DNA from: CANKHA01 sp963750965
GTDB taxonomy: Bacteria; Pseudomonadota; Alphaproteobacteria; Rhizobiales; Xanthobacteraceae
Assembly (NCBI GenBank): GCA_963750965.1
Contig: CAVVSK010000026.1
Location: forward strand, 44,116 to 108,115
Length of the DNA stretch: 64,000 nucleotides
Direction: 5' to 3'
The translations under genes were made by a program, and so were the position numbers. How positions within the stretch are numbered: the first letter of the stretch is position 1; each line of letters begins with the position of its first letter. A model generated the notes under the pieces. That model searched no databases and had not been told where the DNA came from. It saw nothing but the letters and a program-made list of their open reading frames with translations. Positions 8,961-15,612 of the stretch are shown here, piece by piece.

Positions 8961-9077
8961 TCATGCGACACTGCCCCTGCCGGCCCTGACGTCTGTGACC
9001 TTCTGGGTGCGTAATATTTCGACCTGGCGACGCAGCTTGGCGATTTCATTGGCTGCGCGGCTTTCCGCGCGCAGCAT
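8961..9077 (-). CDS. Short EIAKL-type protein or remnant
   Basis: A 38-codon frame, MLRAESRAANEIAKLRRQVE then ILRTQKVTD, predicted as one amphipathic helix. The coding pattern continues upstream of the ATG in the same frame (RVRRML), so this may be the end of a longer decayed gene. It is similar to the fragment at 7554-7662. Confidence 0.35.
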   Translation of the reverse strand: MLRAESRAANEIAKLRRQVEILRTQKVTDVRAGRGSVA

Positions 9078-9110
9078 TCGCCGAACGCGAGGGTGCCAAA
9101 AGTTGAACCT

Positions 9111-9170
9111 GTTGATTACGCACACTTGGCCGATGATGGTACGATGCTATACGCGGCGCTTCGGCCTTTC
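9111..9170 (+). pseudogene. Possible integrase C-terminal scrap, element 1
   Basis: Reads VDYAHLADDGTMLYAALRPF just before the paired arm repeats at 9172. YAHLADD followed by AAL is the usual C-terminal end of phage-type tyrosine integrases, where the tyrosine nucleophile is the Y. The equivalent place in element 2 holds a clearer scrap. The match is short and lacks the rest of the catalytic domain. Confidence 0.4.
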
Positions 9171-9171
9171 C

Positions 9172-9190
9172 GGGGGGCAATCCGGGGGCA
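9172..9190 (+). other. Paired GGGGGCA arm-type repeats left of att copy 2
   Basis: Two GGGGGCA repeats with an 11-base period (9173 and 9184), followed by GAATG. Same layout as 13658-13675. Confidence 0.6.
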
Positions 9191-9247
9191 GAATGCCTTA
9201 ATGTTCGCTTCAATGAGATCAGGTAAAGTATTGAAACCTTTAAAAAA

Positions 9248-9289
9248 GGAAGGGTGGCCGAGTGGTTTAAGGCAGCGGTCTTGAAAACC
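9248..9289 (+). repeat. 5' half of tRNA-Ser(UGA), attachment-site copy 2
   Basis: 42 bases identical to the first 42 of tRNA-Ser(UGA). Like copy 1 it continues with ACA instead of the tRNA's GCCAGG. It has arm-type repeats on both sides, as expected for an attP-like junction between two elements in tandem. Confidence 0.85.
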
Positions 9290-9404
9290 ACAGTTGGCCA
9301 TCTCCTCTGGTTCCTTTCTGTACCGTTGAGGCAGTTTTATTTGGGTCTCCAGTGAGCCCGTCGCCGCATGGTCCCTGCCCGTCCCTGCTTGTTTCATCTA
9401 GTCC

Positions 9405-9423
9405 GGTGGCAATCCCGGTGGCA
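9405..9423 (+). other. Paired GGTGGCA arm-type repeats right of att copy 2
   Basis: Two GGTGGCA repeats 12 bases apart. Surrounding bases align with 4590-4618. Confidence 0.55.
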
Positions 9424-9480
9424 AAAAGCCCGCCGCGGTGAGACGGCCCGCGCCAAGGACGGCATAGGTACAGGCAGCAA

Positions 9481-9552
9481 AAAGCGCGTCGTGCGGGCTC
9501 TAAGGACCCAAAAGGCCGATGGGACATGGCCGTCATCACCCCCGCTGATTGA
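9481..9552 (+). pseudogene. C-terminal scrap of the RWDMA small protein family
   Basis: Reads KARRAGSKDPKGRWDMAVIT then PAD and stop. The intact relative at 56002 ends SSTDPKGRWDMAIITSAD. Only the last 23 codons remain. Confidence 0.6.
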
Positions 9553-9728
9553 GGGCGATCTACAACCCGCCGCAAAGGTGCGCAGCGGACTCTGTTTGCC
9601 CTGTGCTATGGCGCGGTCGGTTTCGGGGCGATAATGTTCGTCGACAGACGGCGCGGTGATCGCCGGTCTTTCGCGTTGCTCACACGCGGCGAAAGAAGAG
9701 CGCGCCCCGGCGCCCCCGGGAGGCAACC

Positions 9729-10178
9729 ATGAAAGTCGCGCGCGTAAGTTCGGACGATTGCCGTTCTTGGGGCCGCGCCCTGCAATCTTATGAAGGCGCG
9801 TACGGGACCGGAACTCGTGAGCCGATTGACGATTTGAGTTCGGACGGCAGCGTCTGGGGGCGTATACCAATTGATCGATGGCAGGTTATCGCTATTTGGA
9901 ATGCCGGCAGTATCGGCAAGGAAAGCCCACGGAGTGGGTGGCATCAAATACCGAAACATGAAACCTTCAGGCTGGATGTTAGGTCATACAAGGTCCGCGC
10001 GGGTTTTTTGAGACGCCACTGGTTCAGTCGTTTCGGGTTTTTGTTCGGTGGAATCGCAGCCAGCAGCCCCACCCTCGAGATAGCTGATTTTGGCTCATCT
10101 ACAACGCGCACCATTGCAGACACCTTCCTGTGTATCGACGGCCTTTTACGAGGGGAGTGGCCGTTGGCCCTCAGGTAA
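9729..10178 (+). CDS. Doubtful open frame
   Basis: A 149-codon frame with GGGAGG 6 bases before the ATG. The product (MKVARVSSDDCRSWGRALQS...) matches nothing known and its composition is not clearly protein-like; an overlapping antisense frame is of similar length. Listed because nothing else explains this stretch. Confidence 0.25.
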   Translation: MKVARVSSDDCRSWGRALQSYEGAYGTGTREPIDDLSSDGSVWGRIPIDRWQVIAIWNAGSIGKESPRSGWHQIPKHETFRLDVRSYKVRAGFLRRHWFSRFGFLFGGIAASSPTLEIADFGSSTTRTIADTFLCIDGLLRGEWPLALR

Positions 10179-10204
10179 CCGCCTAGCTAGTCGTTCCTAC
10201 AAAA

Positions 10205-10228
10205 AGCCCGCGGCGTGTGCGGCGGGCT
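10205..10228 (-). terminator. Hairpin followed by T5, minus strand
   Basis: Seven-base perfect stem AGCCCGC / GCGGGCT with a 10-base loop. On the minus strand the stem is followed by TTTTT. No intact minus-strand gene lies upstream of it, so it may be left from a lost gene. Confidence 0.5.
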
Positions 10229-10376
10229 CTTGGCGGTTGCGTTTCGGTTTTGATTTAGCTCGCTAACTGCGGATGAAAGGCGCACAGTTCGCCATCACCG
10301 GCCAAGAACTAACAACAACGGGCGTCGGTGACTGAGAGACGCGACTGCGCTCCCGCCTGAACACAGGGAGAATGTT

Positions 10377-10583
10377 ATGTTGATCACTCAATCAAATCCT
10401 ACCGGGCCAGAGCCTCCACTCGACCACCTGATCAAGTATACGGAGGGCGCGATTGCGAAGCAGGGAGTTACGATTGAGCGCCTTACGGCTGAGGGTCACG
10501 CGGTCACTGACGCAGCGAAGCAGCTAACCGATATGATTGTTAATCTTGCTACTCTTAAGCACAAGAAAAGGAACGGTGGATAG
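10377..10583 (+). CDS. Small hypothetical protein
   Basis: 68 residues (MLITQSNPTGPEPPLDHLIK...). GGGAGA lies 6 bases upstream of the ATG. Mainly helical, with an amphipathic central part and a basic tail (KHKKRNGG). No family recognised. It precedes the YTLRP cassette by about 100 bases on the same strand. Confidence 0.55.
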   Translation: MLITQSNPTGPEPPLDHLIKYTEGAIAKQGVTIERLTAEGHAVTDAAKQLTDMIVNLATLKHKKRNGG

Positions 10584-10684
10584 GTGGCCCGCAGATGTAA
10601 GGAAGGCCGCGATTAAAGCGACCGCGAGCGCAAGCGTGAATTCAGCTAGAAGCTTACCTGACATCCAAGGGGCAGAAGCGCGTG

Positions 10685-10963
10685 ATGCCCGATAAATACA
10701 CGCTCCGGCCGACAGATCTCGGCAGTCCGAAAGACGATTTCGTTTTCCGATTTAACCGCCGCGATGTCGGGCGGACTTATGCGGATGGCACGCCGGTGGG
10801 CCCTCGTTGGTATTGGAGCATCTACGGCATCAACTTGCGCGGGCCGATCCCGGCAGGCGTAGTGGTCCAGGGTCTTGCCGATGATCTCGCTGCGGCAGGG
10901 GCGGCGTTCAAAGCAAACTGGGAAAAGCTGTTAGGCGCCGGTTCAGTGAAGCCGGAAAAGTGA
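10685..10963 (+). CDS. YTLRP cassette gene A, copy 1
   Basis: 92 residues. Begins MPDKYTLRPTDLGSPKDDFV and has GRTYADGTP.GPRW(Y/F)WSIYG in the middle and a C-terminal helix AAAGAAFKANWEKL. The pattern (R.Y......WFWSI....... A...F..NW) is that of small proteins of unknown function found in many copies in Bradyrhizobium-type genomes. ATG at 10685 is preferred over the GTG just before it because the second copy starts at the same place. Its stop overlaps the start of gene B (TGATG), so the two are probably translationally coupled. Copy 2 lies at 54868 and a decayed copy at 5723. Confidence 0.75.
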   Translation: MPDKYTLRPTDLGSPKDDFVFRFNRRDVGRTYADGTPVGPRWYWSIYGINLRGPIPAGVVVQGLADDLAAAGAAFKANWEKLLGAGSVKPEK

Positions 10964-11226
10964 TGGCTAGAAAAACCCCCAAGCCTGCCGACTGGAATCG
11001 CGCCTTGGCCCATCCAATCAGGCTGCGGGACGGTGATGTTATCAGCACGATGGCGCAAGCGGCGCGCTTGATGACCGAGCGGCTGCCACCGCACCGGCAG
11101 GGCAAGGATGTCTGGCTACATACCGCCGAATTGCTGCTGAAGGCGCAGCGCACCGGCAAGAAGCTGGATCTGGAACACGCAACCGATCAGCTTTGCCGCG
11201 CGTTGCTGGTGGAGGGTTGGATGTGA
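10963..11226 (+). CDS. YTLRP cassette gene B, copy 1
   Basis: 87 residues. ARKTPKPADWNRALAHPIRL then RDGDVISTMAQAARLM is followed by a helical part (WLHTAELLLKAQ) and ends ALLVEGWM. No function known; the WNRAL..P...RDG..I.T...A pattern recurs in short Bradyrhizobium-type proteins. It overlaps gene A by one base. The copy at 54602 differs at only a few residues, so the two copies separated recently. Confidence 0.75.
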   Translation: MARKTPKPADWNRALAHPIRLRDGDVISTMAQAARLMTERLPPHRQGKDVWLHTAELLLKAQRTGKKLDLEHATDQLCRALLVEGWM

Positions 11227-11430
11227 CGAATTTCGCAAGCCGACTATCGGTTGATTCCACAGTTAAGGTTGACGCCAAGTCTTCCTGTCGGCATTCCGCT
11301 GAATTGTAATCTGCATTCAGCCTTGGGGTACTCCGGCTGTATATCCCACGGTTAGGGCTGCCGGGGGCGGTCCACCGAGGCTCCCCGGCGGCCCGTCCAG
11401 ACCAGCCCGCACACCGTTTTGAAATTCCCG

Positions 11431-12681
11431 TCACTCCGCAAGCGCGGCTGACCTCTGACCTTTCAGTTCGGCAAGCTCCTGCTGCAGACTTGCGATCATG
11501 CTGCGCATCTGTCTCAGTTCCCGCTGAAGATCGCTGGAAACATTGTCTCCGACCGCTTTGGCGACCGTTGCATCTGACATGACTTCGATGGCCGCTGCAG
11601 TCGCAATGTTTTTTACCTGTCCGAGCGTAGCGGCATCGCTGTTGCTCGCGCCGGGCGCGACATTGACGATGCGCCGCCGCGCGTTGTTTGTTCCGACTGA
11701 AACGGTATCCGCCACGTTGGCAAGCGAGTTCCATCCGATTGCAACCGAGTTGTGCGCTGTGGCCCGCGCACCCAAACCGATCGCAATGGTGACGTTCGCA
11801 GAAGTGTCATGGCCCGCACTGCGGCCGATCGCGATATTGTAGCTACCGGTCTGGTTACGTCCGGCATTAGAGCCAAGCGCAACATTGTGGGAGCCATTGC
11901 CGGCCTCCGCGCCGACGCCAAGGGCGACGCTCTCAAGGCCACTGGCTTTGGCAAAGCGGCCGACTGCCGTGGTGCTGTCGCCCGTGGCCTGCGCATCGGT
12001 TCCGATGGCGGTGCTGGCGAATGCCGTCTTCGTATTGAAGCCGAGCGAGGTGCCGAAGTCGGCGGTGACGCTCTTCTGGCCAATCGCAATTGAGCGGTAG
12101 CCGTTCGCTTTCGCACCCCTGTTCTTGGGATCATTGCTGCCGCCGATGGCAATGCTGTAGGCGCCAAGCGCGAGGGCCGCCAACGAGTCATCCACGCCAA
12201 CAATGTCAGCACGTATTCCAGCACCCACCGCTGTAGAGTAAACGCCCGCGCCCTCGAAACCGGCACTGGCGCCGACGGTCGTTGCACCTGCAATTGAAGC
12301 GTCCGGGCCGGCCAATGTGCCAACAGTCGTTGCAAACGGGCCTCGAGCGAGAGCTGACACTCCAAAGGCAATACTGGCTTGTGACAAGGCTTTGGCCCCT
12401 GTACCGACTGCCGTTGCCGTGAAGCCTGAGGCATTGGCCTGCCCCCCCAGCGCGGTGCCGCCGGCGCCTGTAGCGTTCGCAAGAGTCCCGACCGCCGTGG
12501 AGTTACCGCCGGTCGCGGTAGCTTGGCAATTCCCGCTACTGAGCAAATGGTCCCTTGCCAGGTCGCCCGAGTTGCAGTTGGCCCAGGCCGGTGCTGCTGC
12601 ATACAGAGCGCCGACGGTGAAGGCAAAACTCGCCAAAAGCGCCGTGCCGCGCGAGCCAAAGGTCGAACGGATATGCAGCAT
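11431..12681 (-). CDS. YadA-like head-repeat protein without membrane anchor
   Basis: 416 residues. A Sec signal peptide (MLHIRSTFGSRGTALL...AWA) of about 34 residues is followed by about 270 residues of YadA-head repeats of the form S.A.G..A.A.G (for example STAVGTLANATGAGGTALGG, YSIAIGG, NSVAIGW). A neck motif follows (ADTVSVGTNNARRRIVNVAP then GASNSDAATLGQVK, about residues 323-356) and then a coiled coil (QRELRQMRSMIASLQQELAE) at about 380-405. The protein stops there. Trimeric autotransporter adhesins normally continue into a four-strand beta-barrel anchor, which is missing with no sign of frameshift. AGGGGGCTGCG precedes the ATG. It may be secreted as a free trimer or be held by a partner. 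Confidence 0.85.
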   Translation of the reverse strand: MLHIRSTFGSRGTALLASFAFTVGALYAAAPAWANCNSGDLARDHLLSSGNCQATATGGNSTAVGTLANATGAGGTALGGQANASGFTATAVGTGAKALSQASIAFGVSALARGPFATTVGTLAGPDASIAGATTVGASAGFEGAGVYSTAVGAGIRADIVGVDDSLAALALGAYSIAIGGSNDPKNRGAKANGYRSIAIGQKSVTADFGTSLGFNTKTAFASTAIGTDAQATGDSTTAVGRFAKASGLESVALGVGAEAGNGSHNVALGSNAGRNQTGSYNIAIGRSAGHDTSANVTIAIGLGARATAHNSVAIGWNSLANVADTVSVGTNNARRRIVNVAPGASNSDAATLGQVKNIATAAAIEVMSDATVAKAVGDNVSSDLQRELRQMRSMIASLQQELAELKGQRSAALAE

Positions 12682-12891
12682 CGCAGCCCCCTGGATTGCG
12701 GCCCCTGCGGCGCGGGGGCACCGAAGCCCCAGTCTAATCTGCGGAAACGCTTCCGCGCAATTCGATGTGCGGCGCCTTATGCCTTGCCAGGCTGTTCATC
12801 CAGCGTTTTCATTTTAGATTACCCGCACGTTCGCAGCCTTCGACCTGCCTTCGCGCGAGTTGCCCACCCGCCCCTTAGGTGTTGCGTGTAT

Positions 12892-13422
12892 TTATTTTGT
12901 GAGCATTTTTCGCATCCGCGTCAGGGGCACGGGCGAACCACCCCGGTTATCGAAGACCGACTCCACCACCTCATAGCCGCATGCTCGATAGAGTGGCTCG
13001 CCAGCCATGGTGGCCCAGAGCTCCGCGCGGGTAAATCCCTCCGACCGGGCCGCTTCCTCGCACAGCGAAAGTATCAGGCGGCCGACACCACGACGCGTGA
13101 AGGCGGGATGCGTATACATCGCACGAACGCGAGCCGCGTCTTTGGCAGGATCCAGCAGGGCCGCGTCGAGATCAGCACCATAGAAAGTCGCCCTTCGACT
13201 CCAGCCGCCACAACCGACTATGACGCTGTCTTGCTCAACGACAAAATAAGTCTTGTCGTCTATCGGCTGAGTATCGAGACCCATAATCGTCCGGCTGGAA
13301 GCAATCTGCGCGTCATCGAGGAAGGGCTTCTGAAGCTCGTCAATGGCCGCGTTTATTATTGCACTGAGGGCCGCCAGGTCCCCGCACGTCGCGAGACGGT
13401 GCTGCAGGGCGTGATTTGGCAT
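12892..13422 (-). CDS. GNAT family N-acetyltransferase
   Basis: 176 residues with a full GNAT fold. Motif A is VRAMYTHPAFTRRGVGRLIL (about residues 103-122), holding the acetyl-CoA binding RRGVGR loop. Motif B follows at YRACGYEVV. The substrate is unknown; similar enzymes acetylate small amines or protein N-termini. It lies inside element 2, downstream of no clear partner, and convergent with nothing. The start at 13422 gives an intact first strand but has only a weak ribosome binding site. Confidence 0.85.
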   Translation of the reverse strand: MPNHALQHRLATCGDLAALSAIINAAIDELQKPFLDDAQIASSRTIMGLDTQPIDDKTYFVVEQDSVIVGCGGWSRRATFYGADLDAALLDPAKDAARVRAMYTHPAFTRRGVGRLILSLCEEAARSEGFTRAELWATMAGEPLYRACGYEVVESVFDNRGGSPVPLTRMRKMLTK

Positions 13423-13560
13423 CGCAGTAGTCCAACCCGATTGAGGTGGGGCCGCCTAATCCTTAGTTCCCCTTATGGTCTCATTTTTTTTTGGAGTGCA
13501 CCATTTGTTTTGGTGTAAACCGGCCTCGCACTGCACCAATTTTTACGCGGCGGGTATCGC

Positions 13561-13653
13561 GTACCGGCGCAGACACACCTTTTCGCCAAGGATGACGGCA
13601 AGGCAGCGCAGGCCATCAACGCAGCCTTGGCGGGTTCGGGTCAGGTGATATAA
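13561..13653 (+). pseudogene. Tyrosine integrase C-terminal scrap, element 2
   Basis: Reads VPAQTHLFAKDDGKAAQAIN then AALAGSGQVI and a TAA stop. THLF..DDGKAA.AI.AAL is the usual end of phage-type tyrosine integrases that target tRNA genes. The codons before it, including the expected tyrosine, are lost. The stop is 4 bases before the paired GGTGGCA repeats, the position where such integrase genes end relative to attP. Confidence 0.65.
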
Positions 13654-13657
13654 GGCC

Positions 13658-13675
13658 GGTGGCAATCCGGTGGCA
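13658..13675 (+). other. Paired GGTGGCA arm-type repeats left of tRNA-Ser
   Basis: GGTGGCA at 13658 and 13669, an exact 11-base period, followed by GAATCCCGAATGTTCTC. This is the clearest copy of the arm-type pair. Confidence 0.65.
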
Positions 13676-13729
13676 GAATCCCGAATGTTCTCGCCGGAGC
13701 CACGCAATATGTTTGTAAGAACAAGGCTT

Positions 13730-13819
13730 GGAAGGGTGGCCGAGTGGTTTAAGGCAGCGGTCTTGAAAACCGCCAGGGGTGCAAGCCCCTCGTGAGTTCG
13801 AATCTCACCCCTTCCGCCA
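13730..13819 (+). tRNA. tRNA-Ser(UGA)
   Basis: 90 bases with encoded CCA. Acceptor stem GGAAGGG / CCCTTCC, discriminator G, anticodon TGA in loop CTTGAAA, long class II variable arm (GGGGTGCAAGCCCC) and T arm with GTTCGAATC. It decodes UCA and by wobble other UCN serine codons. Its first 42 bases and about 7 bases upstream are repeated at 4441. If the two-element reading is right, its 5' half and promoter now come from an integrated element. Confidence 0.97.
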
Positions 13820-14125
13820 TAATGGCAAGTAATCGCCGATTGAGTTGAAAGCGAAAAATCCCGCCAGCCGAAAGGCCTTTACTTTTCGCCAGCACTCCCG
13901 GCCTGCCAGGTTCAGGCAAATTAAAACCACTCTTGCTGAGGCAGCGCCCTTCTGATGCGGGCTTGGCGGCGATCTGCACATCGACGGCGCACTTGAGCAT
14001 ACGGAAGTAGTCGCACCGCTCCACCCGGATTGGCGCCCGATTGAAGTTTACCCGGCGCACTTTCCCCGCATGCCTGGCATCCCCCTTGCTGATCAATCGA
14101 AAAGTCAGCGTTCAGCGAGGAAGGC
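13820..14125. other. Gap without recognisable gene
   Basis: About 300 bases after tRNA-Ser. Open frames here only run antisense through the tRNA. Nothing recognised. Confidence 0.4.
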
Positions 14126-14374
14126 ATGAGTCAGAGTGATACACTAAAAGCAATCCTGTCCCAGAGTGGTACAAAGGAGCCGGTGTTCCTGGCGTCAGCA
14201 ATGAGCCGGTATGGCAATGGTCCCTCGCGAAAGAGTATCTGGAAAAAGCGGCTGGGGTCGTTCGGTTCTTGGAATAACCCTAAATGGGGTCTCGGCTTCT
14301 TACTGCTCGTGCTCGCCGGCAATATTGTTCTGGCGACGCTTGTCTGGGTGATTGTTAAGTTGGTCACTGGCTAA
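14126..14374 (+). CDS. Small single-helix membrane protein
   Basis: 82 residues (MSQSDTLKAILSQSGTKEPV...) with one strong membrane segment at about residues 56-78 and a cytoplasmic basic region before it (RKSIWKKRLG). AGGAAGG lies just before the ATG. No family recognised. Its last 75 bases overlap the end of an opposite-strand membrane protein gene. Confidence 0.6.
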   Translation: MSQSDTLKAILSQSGTKEPVFLASAMSRYGNGPSRKSIWKKRLGSFGSWNNPKWGLGFLLLVLAGNIVLATLVWVIVKLVTG

Positions 14375-14611
14375 CCACGGCTGATTCACCAGCAACGATC
14401 CAAGCGCATACCCCAGTTGGTGGACGGTCTGGCAGCCGACGACGATTGCGATTCCGGGAAAGAAGCCAAACCCCTCATTCTGCAAGACCGCCGCTGCAAG
14501 CACAGAAACGATCAGGGTTGAAATCAGTACCGCAGCGATGTGGAGGTAATTGAGTCCGAGCAGAACACCCGCAAGTGCGCTCGCCGCCAGCAGAAAAAAG
14601 ACGGGATTCAT
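14300..14611 (-). CDS. Small membrane protein
   Basis: 103 residues starting MNPVFFLLAASALAGVLLGL, with three hydrophobic segments in the first 75 residues and a polar tail (PDKRRQNNIAGEHEQ). The ATG at 14611 is preferred to 14650 because it starts directly with a membrane helix. Proteins of this kind are common in Bradyrhizobium-type genomes; function unknown. The polar tail overlaps the 14126 gene antisense. Confidence 0.6.
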   Translation of the reverse strand: MNPVFFLLAASALAGVLLGLNYLHIAAVLISTLIVSVLAAAVLQNEGFGFFPGIAIVVGCQTVHQLGYALGSLLVNQPWLASDQLNNHPDKRRQNNIAGEHEQ

Positions 14612-14650
14612 GACCGGAGGCCGCCCATCCGACACCAATTGAATGCGCAC

Positions 14651-15244
14651 AGTCTAGCAGCGCAAATTTCTTGAAACATGAATGCGCAGAGGAAAGCTGG
14701 GTATAGTTCTCGGTAACGCTAATCTCGACATTGAAAGCCAATGTTTACGGAGCGTGGAAAACACCGGCGGCTGGCGCGCTTTCCGCTCTCGCGGCGGCAA
14801 TATCGCTCGGTCCAGTCATTTCCGTTGCGGGTGAACGGGCGCACCCGCCCATCCCGGGCACGAACTTGCAGTCGCTACCCGCCATGCTTGAATGGCAGAT
14901 AACGCGCTCTTCTCAGGAGCGTCTTGTTATGGCTTGCCAGAATTTTGCGCATGCGCGACAAGGCGGCGAGCTCACTCCCTGCGGAAACGGGCATGCGGAG
15001 GTAGGCGCGAGCAGAAGAGGCTATGGACGATTTCGCAACTCGTGTCGGACAAGAAATTCTGACCGTCCCGACCGGTCAGGGGCTTCTTATCAAGGCGTAG
15101 TGTTGTGGCGCCAAATGATGCGCGCCTGCACTGCAGCTGTGTGTGTGTGTGTGTCCGGCGGGAATGCCTCTGAACACCAAGTAAAACGCGCGCGCGGGGA
15201 CGTAAACGTGTGTCGCCGCGCAGGTGATAAATCAACCTCGGAGG
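14651..15244. other. Gap without convincing gene
   Basis: About 590 bases. Open frames here are arginine-rich and look non-coding. The only marked structure is a dinucleotide run at 15136-15152. Confidence 0.45.
15136..15152. repeat. TG dinucleotide run, 8.5 units
   Basis: An uninterrupted (TG)8T run in non-coding DNA. Such runs can form left-handed DNA and slip during replication; no gene start is close enough to suggest phase variation. Confidence 0.7.
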
Positions 15245-15565
15245 CTAATCGAGCGGCAGCAGCGGGCCACCGTAGGCGCGGCATTCGCGCTGGCAGAAGC
15301 GGTCGCAGGCATCGTTCAGGGCGATGCAGTTTTCGGGTGCCTCCGCCGACAGGCAGGCCCGAAAATGCCGGCCACAATCCATGGCGCAGCCGCGCCAGCA
15401 GGCATCTCCTGCCCAGACCAGCGAGGCTGCCGGACTGCGCGGAATGACACGGTAGACCGTCGACGGAGGAACAGGCTTGCGCCAGATCCCGGTCTCGGCG
15501 GCCTGGGCGGAGGACAGGGCGGCGCCGACAAGCAGCAGCCCCACAAGGAACGACAGGAATCTCAT
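15245..15565 (-). CDS. Secreted cysteine-rich small protein
   Basis: 106 residues. Signal peptide MRFLSFLVGLLLVGAALSSA then QAAE. The mature part has eight cysteines, many in pairs (GDACWRGCAMDCGRHFRACL, ENCIALNDACDRFCQRECRA), so it is probably a disulphide-rich periplasmic or secreted protein. No family recognised. The ATG at 15565 was chosen to begin at the signal peptide. It lies 47 bases downstream of the DUF4344 metallopeptidase gene on the same strand and may be cotranscribed. Confidence 0.75.
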   Translation of the reverse strand: MRFLSFLVGLLLVGAALSSAQAAETGIWRKPVPPSTVYRVIPRSPAASLVWAGDACWRGCAMDCGRHFRACLSAEAPENCIALNDACDRFCQRECRAYGGPLLPLD

Positions 15566-15612
15566 TTGTTGTGTCCGGGTAGCCGGAAAGAAGCATAACA
15601 CAGGCAGCGTGC

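Larger units (their letters stand above)
4483..9289. mobile_element. Decayed tRNA-Ser-linked element 1
   Basis: The DNA between att copies 1 and 2. It starts with sequence matching the start of element 2 (a TCTCCTCT and CTGTACCGTTG stretch, then paired GGGGGCA repeats) and ends with a short integrase-like tail and paired repeats at 9172. Contents are small proteins, DUF3606 copies, a DNA ligase scrap and a PilZ protein. No intact integrase remains. Boundaries are inferred from the repeated tRNA half. Confidence 0.6.
9290..13771. mobile_element. Decayed tRNA-Ser-linked element 2
   Basis: The DNA between att copy 2 and the tRNA-Ser(UGA) gene, whose 5' half would be supplied by the element. It begins with sequence homologous to the start of element 1 and ends with an integrase tail and paired GGTGGCA repeats. 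Cargo includes the YTLRP/ARKTP cassette, a YadA-like protein and a GNAT enzyme. No intact recombinase. Confidence 0.6.

Noticed and set aside
9093..9284. Plus-strand frames ending EGWPSGLRQRS at 4477 and 9284
   Set aside because: They are translations of the tRNA-Ser 5' half, not proteins. The part at 9111-9170 is kept only as a possible integrase scrap.
13749..14096. 115-codon minus-strand frame through tRNA-Ser
   Set aside because: Its C-terminal part is antisense tRNA and the rest shows no family pattern.
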